Positions 34,776 through 43,961 of a DNA stretch of 64,000 bases are shown piece after piece. The DNA lies in the NCBI GenBank assembly GCA_964525045.1, contig CAZGFD010000006.1, forward strand, positions 1-64,000, given 5' to 3'. This DNA is from G020348185 sp964525045. GTDB taxonomy: Bacteria; Nitrospirota; Nitrospiria; Nitrospirales; UBA8639. The notes under the pieces are model-generated. The model made no database searches. It was not told the DNA's origin and was given only the letters and a program-made list of their open reading frames with translations. A program made the position numbers and the translations under genes. Numbering within the stretch: position 1 is the first letter of the stretch; the number at the start of each line of letters is the position of its first letter.

Positions 34776-35888
34776 ATGGAAGGAACGGCAGAGAAAAATC
34801 AGAAAGAATTATCGGCCGCAAATACGTTGCCCGGGCGAGCGCTTGAAACAGTCTATTTTCGCTCTTTTGGCACCCGCCCCCTCCTTGATCGAGATGCAGA
34901 AATTGAACTCGGAAAAGCCATTTCTAACGCGACCCGTTCCATTCGCGCAATCCTGAAACAGGCTCTCAGACTGACGGCTGGTCTGAAGAAATCACCATCC
35001 CAACAAAACCTCATCGCGACGCTGAGGGAAACCTATGAATTAAGCGGGCTGTCGTCTCCAGCTATTGAAAAAGCCAAGACCGCGTTGGTGACCTTAACGC
35101 CCACCAACGGAAAAACCCAACGCATCGTTCAAAATCTCTGTCATCAACTCGATAGTGCTACCTTGCATCTTGAACGAGCCAAGGGAGAATTAGTGCAGAG
35201 AAACCTCCGATTGGTCGTGGACATTGCCAAACGGTATAACGGTCACGGACTGGCCTTTTTGGATCTTGTTCAAGAGGGCAACATTGGACTCATGAAGGCG
35301 GCTGAACGGTTTCAGCATCGAAAAGGATTTAAATTTAGTACCTATGCCACCTGGTGGATCAGGCAGGGGATCACTCGAGCCCTGGCGGACCAATCCCGGA
35401 CGATTCGGGTACCGGTTCATATGAATGAAGTCTCCCATAAGATTGCTCGCATCTCGAAACGACTGACCCAGCAACATGCCAGTCCGGCCCGATTTGAAGA
35501 TATCGGAGATGCCCTGGACATGAGCCCTGACAAAGTGCATGAAACCGTTCAAGCGTTTCAAGACCCCCTTTCACTGGAAACTCCTATTGGGGAGGGGGAG
35601 ACAGTGTTAACAGACTTTATTCCCGATTCTCACACCATTTCACCTGAGGGACCCATCACTCGACAAGAAACCAATAAACTGATGGATCAAATTCTTGAAA
35701 ATCTGACCCCACGGGAACAAACGGTGATCCGGTTACGATTTGGTATTGGTCAAGATGAACCCTGGACTTTAGAAGAAGTCGGGCAATCAATGTCGGTGAC
35801 CCGAGAACGTGTCAGGCAAATTGAAGCCCAGGCACTTGCAAAATTAAAAGAACCCAATCTGAAGGAACTTCTTTTAGCCATTAAATAG
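34776..35888 (+). CDS. Group 2 sigma-70 factor
   Basis: From ATG 34776 (AAAGAGGATGGTTA) the protein has 370 residues. Region 1.2 (LETVYFRSFGTRPLLDRDAE), region 2 (LVQRNLRLVVDIAKRYNGHG, LDLVQEGNIGLMKAAERF, FSTYATWWIRQGITRAL), region 3, and region 4 (LTPREQTVIRLRFG ... VGQSMSVTRERVRQIEAQ) are all present. There is no long acidic region 1.1, as expected for an RpoS/SigB-like alternative sigma factor. The class (stationary phase or other stress) cannot be assigned from sequence. An upstream in-frame start would add a low-quality N-terminus. Confidence 0.9.
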   Translation: MEGTAEKNQKELSAANTLPGRALETVYFRSFGTRPLLDRDAEIELGKAISNATRSIRAILKQALRLTAGLKKSPSQQNLIATLRETYELSGLSSPAIEKAKTALVTLTPTNGKTQRIVQNLCHQLDSATLHLERAKGELVQRNLRLVVDIAKRYNGHGLAFLDLVQEGNIGLMKAAERFQHRKGFKFSTYATWWIRQGITRALADQSRTIRVPVHMNEVSHKIARISKRLTQQHASPARFEDIGDALDMSPDKVHETVQAFQDPLSLETPIGEGETVLTDFIPDSHTISPEGPITRQETNKLMDQILENLTPREQTVIRLRFGIGQDEPWTLEEVGQSMSVTRERVRQIEAQALAKLKEPNLKELLLAIK

Positions 35889-36180
35889 TTCTACTCAATT
35901 CCAATTGCCCTACATAGCCCTTTTCACTTCTGAATTCTGAGCCATTCTCCCCTTTTTCCTTTCACCTAATATTATTATTCTCATTTTCTCTTGAAATTGA
36001 TCTTCAATCACTTTATATTGCACCGGAACAGCTCCAGATTCCAGATTTCACGATTACCCAGAACCATATCCGTATTACCCCATACCTGCACCTGGGGACT
36101 AAATACGTGCAGGGAGAGGGGGTTTTCCTAATCCGGGACCAGGAAAAAGAAGGTCTAGCCACTCAGAGTCTTGTTTTTAC
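35889..36180. other. Intergenic, no gene seen
   Basis: A+T-rich; a TTCCAGATTTCACGATT motif near 36035 belongs to the dispersed TTTCAGGTTTCA-like family. Nothing else supported. Confidence 0.35.
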
Positions 36181-36546
36181 ATGCCGACAAAAACATGCCA
36201 TCCTGCCCTGGATCAGCTTCGCCGGGAATTTCGACATCATCTTGAACAATTTTACGCATCACTCAATCTGGCTCCCCCCTATCATAGCCTGGAAAAAGCC
36301 ATTCGACTTCTCTCCCTTGAGGGCGAACGCAAAACTGCTGCTGAATTGGAGCATTTAATTGAAGATTCACATCTTAAATGGAAATTCTATGAAGAGATAT
36401 TTATTGAATCGGGCCTCCCTCAAAAGCACCGTGGCATCATTCAAGGACTGATTGAATCCAATCAAACTCGATCCATACCTGCACTTTATAGGAACTTCCT
36501 GAAGGCCTTCCATTTTAAGGACAACAGCCACTTCGAGGGATCTTAA
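36181..36546 (+). CDS. Hypothetical protein
   Basis: A 121-residue soluble protein of helical composition (DQLRREFRHHLEQFYASLN, LEKAIRLLSLEGERKTAAEL). It starts with ATGCCGACAAAA. A second overlapping forward frame exists but looks less protein-like. No family recognised; perhaps a small regulator or accessory of the lpxC region. Confidence 0.5.
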   Translation: MPTKTCHPALDQLRREFRHHLEQFYASLNLAPPYHSLEKAIRLLSLEGERKTAAELEHLIEDSHLKWKFYEEIFIESGLPQKHRGIIQGLIESNQTRSIPALYRNFLKAFHFKDNSHFEGS

Positions 36547-36703
36547 GGCACAGGAATTTCCAAGTATTCAAAATCTAACTTCTCTATGATGACCTTTAAA
36601 GAAATTAAACAAAGTCCCTATTTCAAAAAAGGAAAAACTGGCTTACATTTTCATTGGTCGCGAACCTTTTTGACTAAAAACATAGCTTTTCAAGCTCAGC
36701 ATA

Positions 36704-36723
36704 AATGAGACATTTGTCTCATT
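36704..36723. promoter_or_regulatory. 20-bp perfect palindrome, candidate bEBP activator site
   Basis: AATGAGACATTTGTCTCATT is perfectly self-complementary and lies about 90-100 bp upstream of the sigma-54 promoter of lpxC, the spacing expected for an enhancer site of an NtrC-family activator. The activator gene is not in the window. Confidence 0.6.
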
Positions 36724-36802
36724 GACGCCACAATTATCCAATTACAAAAAATCAGAAAATAATAATTCCATTAATTTTCAACACCTTAATGCAATTTTCA
36801 TC

Positions 36803-36819
36803 TTGGCACAACAATTGCT
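36803..36819 (+). promoter_or_regulatory. Sigma-54 promoter of lpxC
   Basis: TTGGCAC-N5-TTGCT: the -24 GG (36805-36806) and -12 GC (36817-36818) are exactly 10 bases apart, matching the sigma-54 consensus in all core positions. Transcription would start near 36830, about 33 bases before the lpxC ATG. Confidence 0.75.
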
Positions 36820-36862
36820 CGCTATATAAGGATTTATGTTTTATCAGAATACAGGAGGACGG

Positions 36863-37804
36863 ATGCAAAACCAAAAAACCCTTGCACATCCCACGTCTCT
36901 TTCGGGGATAGGCCTTCATTCCGGCCAACCGGCGACCATAACCATTCATCCTGCTCCCGCAGATACGGGAGTCGTGTTTTACCAAAAGACAACCGATACG
37001 GTTCACTCCTGTCCTGCCTTCATAAAACATTTACGTCCAATGGACCTGTGTACAACCATTGGCCTCAATGGATTTCAAATTCAGACGGTTGAGCATGTCC
37101 TTTCAGCCTTAGCCGGCCTCGAAATAGATAACGCCTACTTGGAACTTGATGGCAACGAAGTACCGGCCGTTGATGGAAGCGCGGCCCCTTTTGTCAATCT
37201 CATTCAAACTGTTGGAGCGGTTGAGCAGGATCAACCTCGGACATACTTAAAGATCGTTCAGCCTCTTTCCGTGGGAAATGATTCTCGTTCCCTCGCCGTC
37301 TATCCTTCAGCTCTTCCAAAAATCTCTTATTCGATTGATTACCCCCATCCCCTCATCCAACACCAAACCTATATTCATGATTGCTCAATTAAAGAATTTG
37401 AACAAAACATTGCCGGAGCCCGGACATTTGCCTTTAGGCACGAAGTTGAACTTCTGTGGTCCCGGGGCTTGGGTATTGGGGGCTCTTTAGATAATACTCT
37501 CGTACTCTCAGAGACAGGACTTATGAATGAAAAGGGCTTCCGATTCCACGACGAATGCGTCCGTCACAAGGTACTTGATTTGATAGGAGACCTTTCACTT
37601 CTCGGAATACCAGTCATTGGTCACTTTGTCGCACATCGGGCAGGACACAGCGTCCATGCCCAAATGGTAAAAGCCATTCTCGAAAACCCTGAAGCCTGGA
37701 TTCTTCTCAATTCCAGCGACGATGATAGATCCATGATGGTTCATGCGGGCTCTTCATTCCCCAAGCCCATGTCCGAAATCCCTCAACCGGCCTACCTTTA
37801 TTGA
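36863..37804 (+). CDS. lpxC: UDP-3-O-acyl-N-acetylglucosamine deacetylase
   Basis: From ATG 36863 (ACAGGAGGACGG) the protein has 313 residues. Zinc ligands H78 (TVEHVLSAL), H235 and D239 (RHKVLDLIGDL), and catalytic H262 (HRAGHSVHAQMV) are present, as are the ELDGNEVPAVDGSA and FAFRHEVELLWSRGLGIGGS motifs. It removes the acetyl group in the committed step of lipid A synthesis, so the cell makes LPS. The upstream sigma-54 promoter suggests regulated expression, which is unusual for a housekeeping lpxC; it may be a second, inducible copy. Confidence 0.93.
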   Translation: MQNQKTLAHPTSLSGIGLHSGQPATITIHPAPADTGVVFYQKTTDTVHSCPAFIKHLRPMDLCTTIGLNGFQIQTVEHVLSALAGLEIDNAYLELDGNEVPAVDGSAAPFVNLIQTVGAVEQDQPRTYLKIVQPLSVGNDSRSLAVYPSALPKISYSIDYPHPLIQHQTYIHDCSIKEFEQNIAGARTFAFRHEVELLWSRGLGIGGSLDNTLVLSETGLMNEKGFRFHDECVRHKVLDLIGDLSLLGIPVIGHFVAHRAGHSVHAQMVKAILENPEAWILLNSSDDDRSMMVHAGSSFPKPMSEIPQPAYLY

Positions 37805-38149
37805 ACTCCAAGGTTCACCTTCGCCATATCAGGTTCACATCGTCTAGCTTTCCGTCCATTTCAGAGACATGTGAGCCTTGAAACTATGTTGCGAAGGCAT
37901 TGGGAGCCTTGCTCGCTTCCGGTTGCGTTCATTTCAACTGCATGGTAGGGTCCAATAATTCGCGAAATTATCGCAACAGAACGTTGAAATAGGCCGTGCT
38001 GGCACTGTTTCAAGTTCCAGGTCTTAAGTTTCACGTAAAGCAATTTCTTCTCTGCTTCCCTGCTTGAAATGTGAAGCCGGGTACCCGGTCCCTGGCCTTA
38101 CTGGGTGATTGGGGGAAGGATAAATCGGATTCGGTCAAGCATCACACCC
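37805..38149. other. Intergenic, 345 bp, repeat motif only
   Basis: Contains a dispersed TTTCAAGTTCCAGGTCTTAA / GTTTCACGT motif at 38010-38036; no gene, no clear terminator. Confidence 0.4.
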
Positions 38150-38674
38150 ATGAAGTTTCAATCGTCCTGGACGTACGTCCTTTCCATCATTTCAGTGCTT
38201 CTCTTGGTATTACCACTATCCAGCCTTGCGCGTGTCATGGAAAATGATCCCCTTGGGTTCTTCGGAATCCAATGGGGGCAATCTTTGGGAAATCGTGCTG
38301 AATTCATCCAAATCGAAACAGCGGAAAATGTTGATACCTATGCCTTGAAAAACCCCAACCCTCGAATCGGAGGAATTCTGGTAGAATCCATCAAATTTCT
38401 CACACACGACAATCAATTAGCCCAGGTCACGATTCACTATCGAGGAGAAAAGACTCATCGTTCTCTTCTCAAATATTTAGAATCTGAATATGGTGAAATT
38501 CATCTCAATTCCGGGTCGATGATGCGTGGGTTGAATCAACAATACACCTGGCGTGGGCCTGAAACAGAAATTACGGTTACATATCGAGGGCTTGTCGAAC
38601 GGGGATTTATGGTAGCCGCAAGTCGGGTCCTGGCTCCAAGATTTTTGGATTCCATTCCGGATCATTCTTTTTAA
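38150..38674 (+). CDS. Exported hypothetical protein
   Basis: From ATG 38150 the product has 174 residues: a signal peptide (SSWTYVLSIISVLLLVLPLS) and a mature part beginning DPLGFFGIQWGQSLGNRAEF, the same style of opening as other small secreted proteins of this genome. The rest alternates beta strands with VTIHYRGEK and EITVTYRG. Unknown function; no lipobox. Confidence 0.6.
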   Translation: MKFQSSWTYVLSIISVLLLVLPLSSLARVMENDPLGFFGIQWGQSLGNRAEFIQIETAENVDTYALKNPNPRIGGILVESIKFLTHDNQLAQVTIHYRGEKTHRSLLKYLESEYGEIHLNSGSMMRGLNQQYTWRGPETEITVTYRGLVERGFMVAASRVLAPRFLDSIPDHSF

Positions 38675-38735
38675 TGACTCGGCCGACACCATCAAAGTCA
38701 CACACTCATTTAATTCACCACCAGGGATACAAATT

Positions 38736-40406
38736 ATGCATGCTGCGACTCACTTAAAAGCCTTACTCAAGCAACCCGGAATTATTCAAGTAGCTGGAGC
38801 CTATGATGCCCTGAGCGCCAAACTCGCCCAAGAAGCGGGGTTTGACGGCGTGTGGGCAGGGGGATTTAGTATCTCCGCATCATTAAAGTGTATTCCCGAT
38901 GCCAGCTTCGTGACCTTGACTGAGCAAATTGCCGTCGAACGAAATATGGCGGAGGCCATATCAATCCCCATCATCGCTGATTGCGATACCGGATATGGCA
39001 ATGCCCTCAATGTCATGCGCACCGTGAACGATCACGAACGAGCCGGAATCGCAGCCATCTGTATTGAAGACAATGTTTTCCCCAAACGATGTAGTTTTTA
39101 CGCCGGAGTTCGGCGTGAATTAGTCTCGATTGAAGAACATTGCGGAAAAATCCAAGCCGCAAAATCGGCCCAAATGATACCCGATTTCATGGTAATTGCC
39201 AGGACAGAAGCGTTAATTGCCGGGTGGGGCAAGGAGGAGGCCCTCAGCCGAATTCAAGCGTATGCCGATGCAGGAGCCGATGCGATTCTGATTCATTCAA
39301 AGGAAAAGACTTTTGATGAATTACGAGATGTTGCTCAAGCTTGTTCCAAAAAGATCCCCCTTGTCGCGGTGCCAACCACCTATGCAAGTGTCAGTCTTGA
39401 AGAATTAGAGGCCGCCGGCTTTAAGATGGTGATCTATGCCAATCAGTCGATCCGGGCAGCAATTTGGGCCATGCGGGAAGCTCTGGAAAAGCTGAAAAAA
39501 TTTGGGAAGGCCGACACCGTGGATCGGCAGATCGTCCCACTTCAAGAAGTGTACGACCTTGTGGGGGTGACGAAAATGAAAGAAGACGAACAACGTTTTC
39601 TCCCTCCTGGAGGTGAACCCATTACGGCCATCATTGCCGCAGCTGGGTTTGAAAAACATTTACTCCCCCTCACACAGAAGCGTCCCAAATGCCTTTTGGA
39701 CATTAAGGGAAAAACAATTCTGGAACGGCAAATCGCCGCATTAAATGAATGTGGCATCAAGGACATCAGCCTCATTCGAGGTTATCAAAAAACGGCAATT
39801 GATATACCCCATATTCGGTTTTACGACAACGACCAATTCGAAAAAACAGGTGATTTATTTTCCTTTTTCTGTGCGGAGCAAGAGATGAACGGACGTTCTC
39901 TCTTTTTATACGGGGACATTATCTTCGACACTGCCGTTTTACAAAAATTGTTGAAAAGCCCTGCTGATTTGGCCATCATCGTCGACCTGGCTTGGTTGGA
40001 TCGTCCGTTAGGGGATTTTCCAAACACCAAGGTTAGATCGGATTTAGTGCTTTTGGAATCTCCACCCGGGAAAAGCTATCGCTATGTGACCCCAGATGAA
40101 GCAAACCGGGTTATCAAAATCGGAGGAGATCTTCCACATGATCAAGCCCACGGAGAATTTATTGGGTTAATGATGGCCTCGTCCCAAGGAGTCCAAACCC
40201 TCAAACACGTCTACCATGAGCTTCAGAAACGCGGGCCACACCAAGGGGTTCACGAATCGCCCAGCTTGGAACAGGCCTCACTCACGGATATGCTTCAGGA
40301 GTTGATTGAAGCCGGGCAGGAGGTTCAGGCCATCTGTACCTACAAGGGCTGGATGGATGTCGATTCATTTGAAGACTATCAGAAGGCCTGGGCAGAAATC
40401 TCATAA
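38736..40406 (+). CDS. PEP mutase/isocitrate lyase-family protein fused to nucleotidyltransferase
   Basis: 556 residues in two domains. Residues 1-285 form a TIM-barrel PEP mutase/isocitrate-lyase domain (DCDTGYGNA 83-91, IARTEALIAGWG 154-165, LIHSKEKTF 185-193). Residues 296-556 form an NTP transferase (IIAAAGFEKHLLPLTQKRPK, FLYGDIIFD). In PEP mutases the gating motif is EDKxFPKxNS; here it is EDNVFPKRCS (111-120), so Lys is Asn113 and Asn is Cys119. PKRC is instead typical of isocitrate/methylisocitrate lyase. Both functions (C-P bond formation or C-C lysis) are therefore open. The fused transferase would activate the product as a CDP or other nucleotide sugar-like derivative. No aepY/aepZ-type neighbour is present. 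Confidence 0.85.
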   Translation: MHAATHLKALLKQPGIIQVAGAYDALSAKLAQEAGFDGVWAGGFSISASLKCIPDASFVTLTEQIAVERNMAEAISIPIIADCDTGYGNALNVMRTVNDHERAGIAAICIEDNVFPKRCSFYAGVRRELVSIEEHCGKIQAAKSAQMIPDFMVIARTEALIAGWGKEEALSRIQAYADAGADAILIHSKEKTFDELRDVAQACSKKIPLVAVPTTYASVSLEELEAAGFKMVIYANQSIRAAIWAMREALEKLKKFGKADTVDRQIVPLQEVYDLVGVTKMKEDEQRFLPPGGEPITAIIAAAGFEKHLLPLTQKRPKCLLDIKGKTILERQIAALNECGIKDISLIRGYQKTAIDIPHIRFYDNDQFEKTGDLFSFFCAEQEMNGRSLFLYGDIIFDTAVLQKLLKSPADLAIIVDLAWLDRPLGDFPNTKVRSDLVLLESPPGKSYRYVTPDEANRVIKIGGDLPHDQAHGEFIGLMMASSQGVQTLKHVYHELQKRGPHQGVHESPSLEQASLTDMLQELIEAGQEVQAICTYKGWMDVDSFEDYQKAWAEIS

Positions 40407-40484
40407 TCATTCCCTTCCCTCCTCTCATCATGCTTTTTGATGGGCTCCTTCCCCTCGCCGCTATTCTCTTTCATTCCCAAGAGC

Positions 40485-42485
40485 ATGAATAGAAAACAAA
40501 AATCCCAACAAACATCCCTTGAGGGGGAACGGAGACTTCGGCCTCGTCATGTTCTGACTGCTTTTTTTCCCAATGACCTCACCACGTGGTATCCCCTCTT
40601 GTTAATTGTGATCACCTTGGGGGTCTTTTCACAAAATGTATTCCACGAATTCACGTACGACGACCAAAAAGCCGTATTAAACGATCCACGGATTTGGCAA
40701 TGGGACATTGAAGCGTTTGTCTTTCCATATGGGGAAATCTACTGGGGCCTGGTAGTCCGTCCCTTGACCTATATGGTCGATTATTCCTTATTTGGATTGT
40801 CGCCAGGCGGGTATCATCTTCACAATCTATTTTGGCATTCCTTGTGTGTCGTGTGCGTGTTCTTTTTTCTAAAAAAACTTACCCATGAGCCAACCGTTTC
40901 TTTCTTCGGTGCCCTTATCTTTGCGATTCATCCCATACATGTCGAAGCGGTTTCGAATATTACTAATCGGAAGGAGCTCCTCGCTCTAGCTTTCTTACTC
41001 ATAGCTTTCCTCTGTTATATCCGATTTCTGGAAGGAACAGCTTCGGGGAAATGGGGATGGTTCTCTGTGGGACTGCTAGCCTGGGGAATAGGATTACTTT
41101 CTAAGCAGATAGCGATCGTCCTCCCCCCCCTCCTCGTGGTGTATGAATTTCTCTTAGTTCCTAAAGATCAACGGTTCCTAACCAAAAATATTCCCCTCTT
41201 GTTGGGCATCTTCGGAGTAGGCAGCTTGCCCCTCCTTTTGTATGCCCTTTATGTCTTGGAAATTACAGACTTCGAGACTAGTAAATCTCTTTCCTACACA
41301 CTCAAGGGATACCGAGGAGAATTAACGTATCTCGCGTTGATGGCCACGTCTGCCCGTTCCTTCTGGACCTACCTTCAATTACTGGTTTGGCCATCCGGAT
41401 TATGCCCCAACCATCTAGTTGATTTGTCCCCATCGTTTCTTGACGTTAGAGCCTTACTCGCGTGGTCCGCCTTGATCGCCTTCGTGATTATCATGTTTCG
41501 TCTCTCCACCAGATCACCTGTACTCGCATTTGGCATGTTTTGGTTTTTCATCAGTTATATTCCCATTTCGAACTGGGTTCCGAGTTCGTACATACTTGCC
41601 GATCGGTATATGTATATGCCATCCGTGGGCTATTGCATCTTACTCGTGACCCTCGGTCAGTCGTTTTACAGATGGTTAGTCACCACACGTCCTCGGGGGG
41701 CTGCTGGCATTACCAGCCTTCTCGCGATCTCGCTGACAGTCGGCTATGCCAGCACAACTTTCGCCTATAATCAACATTGGAGTAATCAAAAGACCATAAT
41801 GGATTATATGCTGCGATGTAATCCTCTGTCTCCGCAGGCCTATAACGGACTCGGGATCTATTACCTGAAACAGGGCGAATATGCCAAAGCCGTTGAACAT
41901 TTTTCCCAATCCATCCGGCTCGGTCAATCTTCTTCCTACAGTAATCGAGGCAATGCTTATTTTCAATTGAATCAATATCAATCAGCCTTAAAGGATTACA
42001 ATCAGGCCATTGCCTTAAGGCCTCATTGGGGAGACCCCTATAATAATCGCGGCACTCTATTCTACGAGATGGGACAGTATCAAGCCGCCCTTGAGGATTA
42101 CCATCAAGCCATTGCCCTAAAGCCAGATTGGGGAGAACCCTACTTTAATCGGGGTATCTTGTATTTAGCACAAAAACAATATGATCTGGCGATAAAGGAT
42201 TTCACAAAAGCCCTTGAAAAAATGGGCGACCAATCCCGCGTCTTCAATGCGAGAGGGTTAGCCTATGAGAACCTGGACAACTGGACAACAGCCCAGGAAG
42301 AGTACGCCAAGGCCATCGCATCTGATCCGTCTAATGGTGAAGCCTTCTTCAATCTTGGAAGGGTCCAACTCCACAATGACGAACTCGAGGCAGCCATCCT
42401 CAGCTACCAAAAATCCAAGGAATTAGGGTGGGAAAAGGCTGATGACGTCCTTAAGGTTCTTCGCAAAAAGGGATACCTGCAATAA
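40485..42485 (+). CDS. TMTC-like membrane protein with TPR repeats
   Basis: From ATG 40485 the protein has 666 residues (a TTG at 40437 is possible). It has an N-terminal GT-C-like membrane block of about ten segments (residues ~45-430; HEFTYDDQKAVLNDPRI has the acidic YDD loop that in TMTC O-mannosyltransferases lies after TM1) followed by six or seven TPR repeats (from about 450; e.g. YNGLGIYYLKQGEYAKAVEH). The architecture equals that of TMTC/DUF1736 proteins. It may transfer a lipid-linked sugar to exported proteins, but this is inference. It follows the fusion gene by 78 bases. Confidence 0.82.
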   Translation: MNRKQKSQQTSLEGERRLRPRHVLTAFFPNDLTTWYPLLLIVITLGVFSQNVFHEFTYDDQKAVLNDPRIWQWDIEAFVFPYGEIYWGLVVRPLTYMVDYSLFGLSPGGYHLHNLFWHSLCVVCVFFFLKKLTHEPTVSFFGALIFAIHPIHVEAVSNITNRKELLALAFLLIAFLCYIRFLEGTASGKWGWFSVGLLAWGIGLLSKQIAIVLPPLLVVYEFLLVPKDQRFLTKNIPLLLGIFGVGSLPLLLYALYVLEITDFETSKSLSYTLKGYRGELTYLALMATSARSFWTYLQLLVWPSGLCPNHLVDLSPSFLDVRALLAWSALIAFVIIMFRLSTRSPVLAFGMFWFFISYIPISNWVPSSYILADRYMYMPSVGYCILLVTLGQSFYRWLVTTRPRGAAGITSLLAISLTVGYASTTFAYNQHWSNQKTIMDYMLRCNPLSPQAYNGLGIYYLKQGEYAKAVEHFSQSIRLGQSSSYSNRGNAYFQLNQYQSALKDYNQAIALRPHWGDPYNNRGTLFYEMGQYQAALEDYHQAIALKPDWGEPYFNRGILYLAQKQYDLAIKDFTKALEKMGDQSRVFNARGLAYENLDNWTTAQEEYAKAIASDPSNGEAFFNLGRVQLHNDELEAAILSYQKSKELGWEKADDVLKVLRKKGYLQ

Positions 42486-42706
42486 TTGAACGTCATTCCC
42501 GCTGGCAGGAGGCAGTAACCAGGTCCGTGGATTTCGTAGATGGATCAGCGGGAAATACTGAGAGATTGACGGTGAAGGTGGACAACTTTTATCCCGAAGC
42601 AGATTTGAGGGGACGCCTATCCCTGCTTGACTCCCAGACATATTTCAGCGCACCATGGTTCCGGAGTACCCCAAAAAATAAGAACAGGGATAGATAAGGG
42701 TAAGGA

Positions 42707-43477
42707 ATGATGTTGGAAATGAACCCTGAGGTATTTGAGATTAACCCGAATAGTGTAGTTGAAGTGGACTTCGTGGGACAGGGCCGCCATAAGGTCGTCA
42801 CCGCTGACCATTTCTATAAATATCCCGACGAGATTCTCAAGCTTGCCCTGGATCTCCCATATACCAATCGGTTTGAAATTGTTGGAAATTTTCCAGGAGT
42901 TCGAGCGTCAATCACCACAGACACCGGCAAGGTGATTGAGACTATCAGTCGCCTTTGGGGCAAATCCCTACAGCCTTTCTTCACCCCTCAACCGATCGTG
43001 TTTTCAGGTATTACGACAAAAAACTATCCCTTAAATATTGGGCAGCGGCAACCCCACATTGACCAGGACATTACGGCCATGGTTTGGTTGAACCCAGCCC
43101 AATCCTGCGTGGGAGGAACAGGGATTTTTCGTCATCGCTTAACAGACCTCGAACGGCTTCCCCACACGCCTAATCAAGAAATCCGTGATCTCGCTGATCG
43201 CCTCGAACTCAGCGATGAATTTCTTAAAAGCCAGGAAGGTTATGAAAACTTTCAAAACAGCATGATCTTTAATCCCCTCTTTGCCTGTAAAGAGAATCGG
43301 TATATTAACGATGGCAACGAATTTTGGGAATTGTTGAAAATTATCGAAATGAAGCCAAACAGATTAATTATCTTTGACGGGCGATGCTTTCACTCACAAT
43401 ACATCAAACCCGAAGATTACCAAGACGCGTTCCGCGTTAATCAAATTCTTTATTTAAGTCAAAAGTCCTTACATTAA
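42707..43477 (+). CDS. DUF6445-family protein (2OG-oxygenase-like fold)
   Basis: A 256-residue soluble protein. The core has the spacing of a double-stranded beta-helix oxygenase: HID (QRQPHIDQDITAMVWLN), a GGTGIFRHR strand and a distal His in LIIFDGRCFHSQ, which could form an HxD...H iron site. The family (DUF6445) is of unknown function. It is co-directional with the TPR gene, 221 bp downstream, with its own AAGGGTAAGGA ribosome site. Iron and 2-oxoglutarate use is inferred from the motif pattern. Confidence 0.75.
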   Translation: MMLEMNPEVFEINPNSVVEVDFVGQGRHKVVTADHFYKYPDEILKLALDLPYTNRFEIVGNFPGVRASITTDTGKVIETISRLWGKSLQPFFTPQPIVFSGITTKNYPLNIGQRQPHIDQDITAMVWLNPAQSCVGGTGIFRHRLTDLERLPHTPNQEIRDLADRLELSDEFLKSQEGYENFQNSMIFNPLFACKENRYINDGNEFWELLKIIEMKPNRLIIFDGRCFHSQYIKPEDYQDAFRVNQILYLSQKSLH

Positions 43478-43961
43478 TGCCTTTCAAAGCAAATTTTTCG
43501 TGGAATTTTTAAGCTTTTATCCACCGATAATCCACAGACCAAAGAATAGCGCCTGTTAATCAAATTACCCCCTTCCTCCGAACTTACTTTCCTATCAAGA
43601 GTTATTTTCCTATACCTTCATTATTTCCTCAATTGAAAGGCTTTTTTGAAGATGAACCTTACCAAACCCTATCTATAAAAGGCCACTATCGCCCTCAATA
43701 GGCCATAAGCCAATCCAGATAGGGAATTTCAAAAAATGAACAAGTTATTCACACCCGAAAGCCTCATCCTGCTTGGCACCGGGTTGGGGGTCCAACCTCC
43801 CAATCTCTTGCCCACACCTTTCAATGTCAAGGAATAACCTTTTAAAAATCAGACTTTGATACATGTTGGTGTCCCTAATCTGGAATCTTCGGACTTTAGG
43901 AAGGGCAGAACCGAGATGTATAGGCAATGGAGGTTCTGAATTAATTAGGCCTTTTAGGGTC
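43478..43961. other. Intergenic, 484 bp
   Basis: No supported gene. A+T-rich, with a run of TTTTTC/AATTTTT at 43490-43520. It lies between two convergent units. Confidence 0.4.
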
